Origin: Venturia oleaginea
Taxonomy: Eukaryota > Ascomycota > Dothideomycetes > Venturiales > Venturiaceae
DNA length: 64,000 nucleotides
Direction: 5' to 3'
NCBI GenBank assembly: GCA_013176395.1
Contig: JABMLP010000009.1
Location: 1-64,000 of the forward strand
The notes beneath the pieces are model-generated. The model saw only the letters and a program-made list of their open reading frames with translations. It had not been told where the DNA came from and ran no database searches. Numbering within the stretch: position 1 is the first letter of the stretch; each line of letters begins with the position of its first letter. A program made the translations under genes and the position numbers. This document shows positions 56,586 to 64,000 of this stretch, piece after piece.

Positions 56586-56616
56586 TAACGTACTCCACCA
56601 CCCAACCGCTCAAAAT
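56586..56616. repeat. pogo element left TIR
   Basis: Begins TAACGTACTCCA after the TA duplication and contains CACCCAACCGCTCAAAAT. Confidence 0.9.
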
Positions 56617-56653
56617 TTCTTGGCACGACCATCTCATGTTACGACTCTTTAAT

Positions 56654-58346
56654 TTAATCGCTATCAACAATAGATTCTAAGTCCGTCGTGCTGCTATCTG
56701 ATTCAGATGATATCTCGATATCTTTTTTGCAAGTTCGCGCATTATGCCCAGTTACGCCGCAGTTCCCACAGCGCCGTTAAGTTGGTCGGGCTATTTCTTG
56801 ATCACCGATACCACGAGCCTTCTTCGATCCCTGAGGCGCTACAAACGCCTCTGCAGCTACCTGCGCTGCTGCAGTCCCATATTCTATAGTACCACCTTGC
56901 TGGATCCGCTTCCTTTTGCGCGATTTTCGGTTCGTTATTACTGCCAATTGCTCTTCAAGCTCGTGATTGCGCGCAACGAGTAGAGCGTTTTGGTGAAACA
57001 TCAATTCAACGCCCTTAACAAGCTGGGGAAAGCCAGCTTGCGCAGTAACTGGTGACCGAGTAAAAGAGTCGCTTACGAGCTTGGATTGGGATCCAAATTC
57101 ATGAGTATTGCTTGGAGTCTTTGCCTGCCACGGCGTTTCTGGGAGACGGGGTTCTGGCGGGGTACGTAGCCGTACTTCAAGGCGGTCCAATACCGTCTGC
57201 GCGTCGATAGGGACTAGCCCTACTGCCTCAAAGGCCTTTTGACAGCTCTCTCTTGTAAACACGTCGAAAAACGCGTCTTTGAAGGCAGGGACAAAGCCTT
57301 CCTTGTTGATATGGTACACGCGTCGGCGCGCCAAGTCCCGGATGCGTTGGGAGTACTTGCGCTTCAACGGCGAGAAGCAGACCACGTCAAGGAGCTGGAG
57401 TATATGCGACGAGTGCGATGGCATGCAAAGGTGTAGGATTTTATATTCGAGGCAGTAGTCCTTAAAATTCTGGTTGAGATGGCTCTCATGGCCGTCCAAA
57501 ATGAGTAGCCTGTACCCCCCCCACCTACCGCGCCTTTGTATGCGCGTCAAAATGCTTCAACCACTCAAGACCAAGCACGTTATTTGTCCAGCCGTTCTCA
57601 GAGACTGAAAGCTTCCAATTGCGCGGTATATCTGCCTCCTCGTACCACGCAGAGATGTGAACGCGTCCTTGGTAGATAATGAAGGTTGGGGTTGCATACC
57701 CAGCGGCGCAGATACTCTGGATAACCGTGACCCATTCGCGATCGCCCGGCTGAATGAGTTCCGGCCTTGTACGTCTCTCGGAGGCTGTAACGACCTTCAT
57801 TGACCCAATAACACCCATCTGGAAGCCAATCTCGTCAAAGTTGTGTGTATCCTCGTCGTGGACGCCGTACTTGGCTTTGGTATCTGCAACGAGCTTGAAC
57901 CACGCGCCAATAATCTCTGGATCTTCCTGTAGTATCCTCTGCCTATCCTTGGCTCGGTTGAAGGCCATCTTGAGCTCATCTGAGCGCGTAACGAACCTCT
58001 CAGCCCAGTTTTTGCCCACTGGCTCTCCACCGCGTATAGCTAGCAGTTTATCGGCCATATCTGCTACCTCACAAAGCCGGGGCGCAAATCCTCGCGAATC
58101 GAGGTCAAGGATGTAACGGACAAGCGTTTGCTCTTCGGTAAGGGTAAGTTTCCGACCATTTGGTGGTGTTTCGAGGATAAATGGGACTCCTTTACCACGC
58201 TGAGAGAGGATTCGCTGTTTAACGTCAAAGGCACGAGCGGCGGCCCATTGGCTTCGGAATTGGCCGGCTTGGAGGGCTTGGAGTGCGAGCTGGATTGTTC
58301 CTTCGTGTTGGAGTAATAGTGCGTTTCGTTGTTCAGACATAATCAC
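56654..58346 (-). pseudogene. pogo/Fot1-like transposase, frameshift and stop
   Basis: N-terminal helix-turn-helix and CENP-B-like DNA-binding region (from MSEQRN to WAERF; start at 58346 or the ATG two codons on), then a DDE domain with FDEIGFQMGVIG (about 57830), WKLSVSENGWTNN, LDGHESH (about 57500) and MPSHSSHILQLLDVVCF. The frame shifts at a run of eight C (57517-57524), so two open stretches (57525-58346 and 56777-57550) make one protein. The C-terminus adds a coiled, basic stretch and, after an in-frame TAA near 56778, a CCHC finger (CGNCGVTGHNARTC) and an acidic tail ending at 56654. It would cut and paste the element; broken here unless the C-run is a sequencing error. Confidence 0.88.
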
Positions 58347-58374
58347 ATAAGAGGAATGTTAGAAGTCTCGGCAG

Positions 58375-58405
58375 ATTTTGAGCGGTTGGGTGATGGAACA
58401 CGTTA
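58375..58405. repeat. pogo element right TIR
   Basis: Inverted partner of 56586-56616, ends GGAACACGTTA before TA. Confidence 0.9.
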
Positions 58406-58407
58406 TA

Positions 58408-59008
58408 GCTTTAAGATACTATTGAAGAGCTTTAAGGCGCCGCCGGATAGCCGACGCGCAAGGCAAGAAAGACGCGACCGAGCCTACAACGAAAAGTAAT
58501 GAAGGACCGCGATCAAGGAGCGTGATGAGCTGCTCAAAGACCAGAGCAACTCAAAATCGGCTTGTGAGGTTGAGTTATGTAGCCTCGCACATGCACCGAA
58601 CGTTACATTGGCTAATTCACACATTACAGACCCCTGTTAACGTTCATACTGCGTCCCCACCCGCAAAAACACCGAGAAGCCCTTGCAGCGCCGAAAACCA
58701 GATAAGGGATATATCCTACCTTCTTTAAGCATTCGTAAATTTACTACGATGGCTCAAAGATCCCAACTTACGCCTCTGGTAACGTCGTTAAGACCGTCAA
58801 AGCCGCCACCGCAGTCAATCTTTTGGTGTGTACTTCAATGAACTGATGGTCTGTATGTCTAACTACGTATATAGAGACGAGGTGAGGCTCATTCGGGTGA
58901 ATAACCCTCCGCAGCCTTTGTAGCCTCTAATGCAGCGAATTGATTACTCACAGGGACAGAGCACTGTTTAGCTTTGGCGAGAAAATACTGTATCATCCTG
59001 CCTATCGA
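58408..59008. other. Intergenic region, pogo element to stu2 3' end
   Basis: No gene, RNA gene or element end recognised. Expected to hold the stu2 3' untranslated region. GC content rises toward the host genes. Confidence 0.55.
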
Positions 59009-61851
59009 TCAGTGCGGTCGTGATAGTCCCTGTTTAGCCTGAGGAAATGTAAACTTAGCAAAACCAGAACACTTCAAAGTAGAAAAGGGTAGAATGTATC
59101 AACGAAAGCCAGCATGACGTACCTTCATCATCTCAATTCTCGCCTTCAAATTCTGCGTCACCTCCGCTGCTCTTCGCCAGCTCTCAGCACCACCCTGCCC
59201 ATTCCTCTCTGGCGCACTGGTTTGTCTAACCTGACTCGAAGATCTAGGTGCGTTCATTTCACCATCTTGTGGTACTTCAAAACCTCCTCGGCGCATAGGA
59301 CTCGTGCTTCCAGATCGAAAATTCATGGCCGATCCCGCTCTCGATGCCGGACCTGTCAATGGCGGCGAGCTCAGCTTAGACCTCAAAGTCGTAGGATGTT
59401 CCATGAAGTTTTCTTTACCTATGCTCTCCGTGGGTGAAGTGACATAATTCCTACTCCCTCGGAATCGCGAGGAAGCACCGTAGTCGTTACCGTGTTGAGA
59501 ACCATCGCTATAAATTTGCTCGCTTATGTCTATCGGCGCTGGGCTGGATGCGCGGACTTGGCGTGAAAGTTCTCGCTTCAGGCGATCAATCTCGCGTTGA
59601 GCTTGGTTGGCTGTCTGGCGTGCTTCTTCTTCGTCGCTTCGGGCTCGAACAAGTTGCGTCTCTTTAGCCTTGATGCTGAGAACATCGCGCGTATGGTCTT
59701 CGATGAGCTGCGCGTTTTGGTTCGTCAATTCATGGATTTGACTGCTCAATTTGCCCTTTTCTTGTCGAATGTGTTCATTCTCTCGTCGCAATCTCTCAAT
59801 CTCAAGACGCAACTCTTCCAATTCAGCACGCTCAGCCACGCTGATACCAGGATTGCTGTGCGATGGTGTTGGCACGTATTCGGGACTCATTGCTCGTGAC
59901 GCTGGCTTGGCGATAGGACGACCTGCAAGACCACGACCACCAAGTTTAGGTTGAGCAATTGGTGGTGCCTCTTCCTCAATGGTCGGCGATACAATTTTGC
60001 GTTGTGCAGGAGACTGCGCGGCGTACGGTCCTGGTATCCGCTTCTGAAGACCGCCAGGTGGTTTGAGTCCAGAACCAGCCTTAGGGGCTAGTTTAGATGC
60101 AGGCCTCGTTGAAGGCCGAGCAGCCAAAGCTGGTGGAGGTTCCTCCACAGGAGACAGAGCACGAGCAGGCGCAGTTGGGGCAGATCGCTTGAGACCTGCT
60201 GGTGGTTTCTTGCCTAATGGTCGCTTCTGGGCAGGAGGGGTCGCTTTTGGTGGTGGAGCAACCGGCTTTGGCTTGAATTTGGCTTTCACCTCGGCCTTGT
60301 CGTGAAATTCCTTGATCTTGGTCTTACGGATTTCGTCGAGGCCTTCCAGGTGAGGATTCATGATACGGTCGCCCATGATTTTCCACAACGTACCGAGGAC
60401 TTCAGCTCCAGCATCGCGCTGTGGCGCGGACGATTCTGTGAGCAGTTTTGATGACGCATCCGCGATGGATTTGACTTCTGGCTGATGCGGCGCTTCTCGT
60501 GTAGTTTGAAGGCATCTGATAAGGAATCGAGTCGATTCGAGCTTGACTTGAGGGTTCTTGTGCTTCAGAAATTCCAGCAACTCTTCCAGACAGTCAGCAA
60601 AGCCATTAGACGCAGCAAACACTGCGTCCAATCCAAGTCCAATCGCATCTGTAACTGCCTGCTTCTTCTCCTTCAATCGTTCCATCATCGCACCCATAAC
60701 AGTTCCACGATATTTTACGAATCCTTTTGTGAGGCCACGAGCGAAGATCTCGATACAGCCCGCTGCATTTGTGACCACAGCGATATTGGCGTCCTTCATG
60801 CATTTCGCCAACGATTGCATAATGTCGCCAAATTGGCCGTCTGCAATCTTGGGATGGTCGATAGCTGTATACAAATCTTCCAGTGCATCTTTTCGATCTT
60901 TCCATTTGGATGAGCTCAAACGTTCTTGTAAATCCTTGGGTATCTTTGACATGACATCGACTGCTACGTATTCCGGCTCGAGATCAATAGCCGCTTCCTC
61001 CTCCTCGTCTTCAAAGACCTCCTCCTCGGGTTCAGCGATTGGGGCAGTCTCTAATATGGCTTGCTGCGATTTGAGAAGACGCTCCTGTTTCGGTGGCGGT
61101 TCATCCTGGACTTTCTCAAAGAGCTTCTCCAGGTCCGTCTGTTGCACTGGCTTGAGATCGTTCCAGAACAAAGGTTTCATAGCTTCTCTCAGCCATCGGT
61201 ATAGTTCCACAGTAAGGTTCGATGCCTCGGCGCGCACATTCTTGTCTGCATGCCCGTACATCTTTGGGAGCATCTTGAGCACCGGTTTCGGCTCGACTGT
61301 CCTGACACCGTAGGCATGGTATATTTGGTTCAAGGCGGCGAGGGTGGCGGCGATGATTTTGGGCTGTTTATGCGATAGCATGGGGAGGAGTTCTTCGATG
61401 ATTGGGTCGGCTTTGTCCATTTCAATGTACAGCAACAATGCTTCCAGGGCCTTCTGCTTCGCGGCGGGTCTTGTTGCTGCCAATCCCTTCTCGACTATGG
61501 GCACAATCGTGTGTGAGCGCGTCCTATACACACTGTAGTCAGGATCAATGCGCTCTGCATCGCACATGTTTCGACTCACCTCGTGCAGCCCTGCGTGCCT
61601 GCAATGTGTAGAAACGAGCACAATGCTCCCAGGGCCTCCTGCTGTGCAGCGACATTGGAGTCTCCTACGGCGGCTTTCCATAGTCCCGAATCGTTTATGA
61701 ATTCTCTGACGGTGGGATCCTGCTCGGATTTGGCCGAGTCGAAGTGTTCTGCTGCGGCTTCATAACCCTCCTTCCGGACTTTCCAGTTCTTGTGAGCAAA
61801 GCGGTCGGGCAGCGACAGGGCACTGAAATCTTCTTCGGCCTTGTCAGCCAT
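59009..61851 (-). CDS. stu2: XMAP215/Stu2-family microtubule polymerase, 3 exons
   Basis: Spliced model on the minus strand: 61851-61580, 61523-59123, 59038-59009; 900 aa. Intron 1 (61579-61524, 56 nt, GTGAGT...TAG, branch CTGAC) is needed to join GTQGCTR to TRSHTIVPIVEKGL, which restores the first TOG repeat. Intron 2 (59122-59039, 84 nt, GTACGT...CAG) replaces a short readthrough with AKQGLSRPH, a tail I recall as typical of the fungal family. Domains: TOG1 about 10-230; TOG2 about 275-500 (LSSSKWKDRKDALEDLY); Ala/Pro/Lys-rich basic linker about 505-640; coiled coil about 650-745. Two TOGs plus coiled coil fit the fungal dimeric type (Stu2, Alp14), which adds tubulin at plus ends and acts at spindle poles and kinetochores. 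Divergent from pac1. Confidence 0.92.
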
Positions 61852-62356
61852 AATTGGTGGATTTATGGTCGGTCGTGTATATGTTGTTTGGGTATTTGTT
61901 GGTGGTGGAATGTGGGCAGCCTGTGTTTACGAACGCTGTTTGACTGGACAACGAAAGTCACCAAACAACAATATGCTGGCAAGTGCAGACGAAGAATTAT
62001 TTGTCAGAAGGACGGGAAGCGGAAACTTGTACTCGAATTGGGGGTCCTTTTGCTCTTGCTTGTGATAACATTTGTGTTGGCGCTCTCTTCGAAATTGCAC
62101 ACGTCGTCTCTCCCACTACTTTGCCGACTAGAATAGAGCTATCAGATTCACTACTTCCACACTACATACAAGTCCGTCCTGCAGCACTCGTCTTCACCCA
62201 CCACTGCTAGTCCCCCTCTAGACCCCTCTAGTCCCCCCTCGTACCTGCATAACAGGACTCCCACAGAAATCTCCATATCCCATATCCTACAACGGTACAA
62301 CCTACTTCTGAACCTCGAGAGCGACGCACTACCCCCCGGATGACGAATTCCCCACC
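61852..62356. promoter_or_regulatory. Shared 505-bp intergenic region of stu2 and pac1
   Basis: Lies between the two start codons, so it holds both promoters and 5' untranslated regions. CT-rich stretches (CCCCTCTAGACCCCTCTAG) and a CCCCCC run lie upstream of pac1. I see no clear TATA box at a standard distance. No other gene. Confidence 0.7.
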
Positions 62357-63833
62357 ATGAGCGCATTGCTGAATCCGAGACAGGCCGAAGAATTGTGCGC
62401 CCAAGAAAGAGTCCCACCGCCTTTTTGTACTGACTGTTGGCTAGACACAAATCCATAATATCGTACCTCGCCGCCGCCGGCTTTGCGAGTAGTGCTGCTG
62501 CCGTGCAACACGAGATAGGCATAAGTGACAGCTTCGACGAAGCGACGCGCAAGAAATATGAAGGACTGCTGGAAAAGAAATGGACAGGAATTGTGCGCCT
62601 GCAAAAGAAGGTAGGAATGGCAATCATACCCTCACAAGTCGACTGTAGTAACGATGAGGACAGGTGATGGATTTGGAGGCAAGAAACGCCAGTTTGCAAC
62701 AAGAGCTCGATTCTGCCACGCCAACATCCCTCATGCGGAAGAACCAGGACCCCACCTCATGGTTACCGCGGTCGCCTGCTCGCCATGTTCTCGCCGGTCA
62801 CCGCATGTCAGTCACATGCGTCGCTTTCCATCCAGTCTTCTCCTCACTTGCCTCCGGTTCTGACGACTCGACCATCAAGATTTGGGACTGGGAATTGGGA
62901 GAGTTGGAGAGAACTGTGAAAGGACACACAAAGGCCGTCCTGGATGTGGACTACGGCGGACCAAGAGGAGGCACACTTCTGGCCTCGTGTAGTTCAGACT
63001 TAACGATAAAACTGTGGGACCCAAACGACGAGTACAAAAATATACGGACACTACCAGGGCATGATCACTCCGTGTCCGCGATCCGGTTTATACCCTCCGG
63101 AGCAGCAGGCAGTCCGGCTGCAGGAAATCTGCTCGTCTCAGCATCCCGCGACAAGACTCTAAGGATATGGGACGTTACAACGGGATACTGCGTTAAAACT
63201 ATTAAAGGACATGCCGATTGGGTGCGAGACGTGACTCCATCATTTGATGGCAGATGGCTTCTATCGGCAGGCGGTGACCAATCGGCTCGATTATGGGATG
63301 CGAGCACGGGCGAACAAAAAGGCCTATTTGTTGGGCATGAGCATGTAATCGAGTGCGTGGCGATAGCACCTCCAACGACATATCCTCATCTCGCTGCCCT
63401 TGCGGGCGTTGGAAAACCACCACAGGCAAGCAGCTCAGCAGAGTACGTTGCAACAGGAAGCAGAGACAAGACCATCAAACTTTGGGACACCCGCGGAACA
63501 CTGATAAAAACACTGAAAGGCCACGATAATTGGGTTCGTGGTCTGGTATTTCACCCCGGCGGAAAGTACTTGCTCTCGTGCGCTGATGACAAGACGATAC
63601 GATGTTGGGATTTGACACAAGAAGGCAAATGTGTCAAGACTGTGGAGGACGCACATACACATTTCGTGAACAGCATGAGATGGGTGCCCGCTTTGTTTAA
63701 GGAGCCACAGTCCAACGGAACGAACGGCACCTCGAATGGCACTCCAAGGAGAGACATGCTACCCCTGACCCAAATCAGATGTGTCATTGCTACCGCATGT
63801 GTGGATATGAACGTCAGAGTCTTTGCTTCTTGA
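62357..63833 (+). CDS. pac1: LIS1/Pac1 nuclear distribution protein, 3 exons
   Basis: Spliced model: 62357-62394, 62445-62610, 62664-63833; 457 aa. Intron 1 (50 nt, GTGCGC...TAG, branch CTGAC) joins RQAEEL to HKSIISYL. Intron 2 (53 nt, GTAGGA...CAG) joins LQKKV to MDLEARN. The start [13 protein letters not shown] fits the family. Domains: LisH dimerisation motif about 9-40, coiled coil about 60-85, then WD40 repeats forming the propeller, with repeat ends IKIWDWE, IKLWDPN, LRIWDVT, ARLWDAS, IKLWDTR, IRCWDLT and a last NVRVFAS. LIS1 (NudF in Aspergillus) binds dynein and supports nuclear migration and plus-end dynein loading. Complete, no lesion. Confidence 0.95.
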
Positions 63834-64000
63834 GTACTCTCGATGACTCAGCTTGCAAGAACAAGAAGATTTCGAGGTCGGATCTTATCGAAAGTGGAGA
63901 GAGTTTGGTTCGCTCCGCAAATAAAGGGTGATGAAGGCTTGTTTTTAGCGTCGCATGTATCACGGCGTCGGGCGGTTGGTCGTCCTTTTCACTTTCGATT
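63834..64000. other. Downstream of pac1
   Basis: 167 bp to the window edge; presumably the pac1 3' untranslated region. Nothing else seen. Confidence 0.5.

Larger units (their letters stand above)
56586..58405 (-). mobile_element. pogo/Fot1-like DNA transposon with TIRs
   Basis: 1820 bp. The 31-bp ends at 56586-56616 and 58375-58405 are inverted repeats with about three mismatches (shared core CACCCAACCGCTCAAAAT), flanked by TA at 56584-56585 and 58406-58407. Size, TA target and transposase type fit the Fot1/pogo group of fungal Tc1-mariner elements. It encodes one transposase on the minus strand. Confidence 0.93.

Noticed and set aside
60063..61313. Long open stretches on the plus strand opposite stu2
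   Set aside because: Shadows of the minus-strand coding region; Ser/Ala-rich products without domains.
61524..61681. Start of the Stu2 protein at 61681 as one unspliced frame
   Set aside because: The N-terminal residues do not fit a TOG repeat, and the frame reads through a 56-nt intron with good splice signals; the exon at 61580-61851 supplies the right N-terminus.
1..64000. tRNA and rRNA genes
   Set aside because: No cloverleaf with a B-box or rRNA-like sequence found by eye; GTTCGAA strings near 9009 and 16885 lie in element coding sequence.

Overview
The window comes from a filamentous ascomycete (Pezizomycotina; class not resolved). The evidence is two spliced host genes at the right end, with 50-84 nt introns and CTGAC-type branch sites, encoding an XMAP215/Stu2 protein and a LIS1/Pac1 protein. 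Everything to their left, about 1-58.4 kb, is a nest of transposable elements with no intact host gene that I can recognise.

Layout. 1-4.36 kb: minus-strand Ty3/gypsy copy of family 'G1', cut by the window edge and carrying a solo LTR of family 'G2'. 4.36-7.6 kb: broken Ty1/copia 'copia A', inserted in a pogo-like transposase remnant (7.6-8.6 kb). 8.6-11.1 kb: a G1-type LTR, the 3' part of a minus-strand gypsy 'G3', then another G1-type LTR. 11.1-13.2 kb: a 46-bp tandem repeat, a decayed G2 relative ('G2b') and a G2 LTR fragment. 13.2-18.5 kb: a plus-strand G1 with both LTRs. 16.2-49.1 kb: three tandem ~11-kb units, each made of G1 3' part, G1 LTR, unknown segment 'U', 5' part of 'copia B', and a complete G2. 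49.1-50.5 kb: the rest of copia B and its LTR. 50.6-56.5 kb: G3 with both LTRs, interrupted by a solo G1-type LTR. 56.6-58.4 kb: a complete pogo/Fot1-like DNA transposon with TIRs and TA target duplication. 59.0-61.85 kb: stu2 (minus). 62.36-63.83 kb: pac1 (plus), divergent from stu2.

How the parts work together. G2 (gag, protease, RT, RNase H, integrase, chromodomain) is the only family with a nearly intact coding set; its first copy (21.0-27.2 kb) looks complete. Gag and pol lie in different frames, joined by a conserved A-run plus 10-bp hairpin that looks like a -1 frameshift signal. G1 seems to be a defective chimera: LTR tail, leader and 3' end resemble G2, but the core comes from another gypsy lineage and lacks the integrase catalytic core. 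G1, G2 and G3 each carry an 11-nt sequence at the primer-binding position that is the reverse complement of an 11-nt stretch in their own LTR, the arrangement of Tf1-type self-priming. Stu2 and Pac1 both act on microtubules and share a 505-bp intergenic region.

Limits: family assignments rest on reading motifs by eye. Many differences between array copies are homopolymer-length changes, so some frameshifts may be consensus errors.
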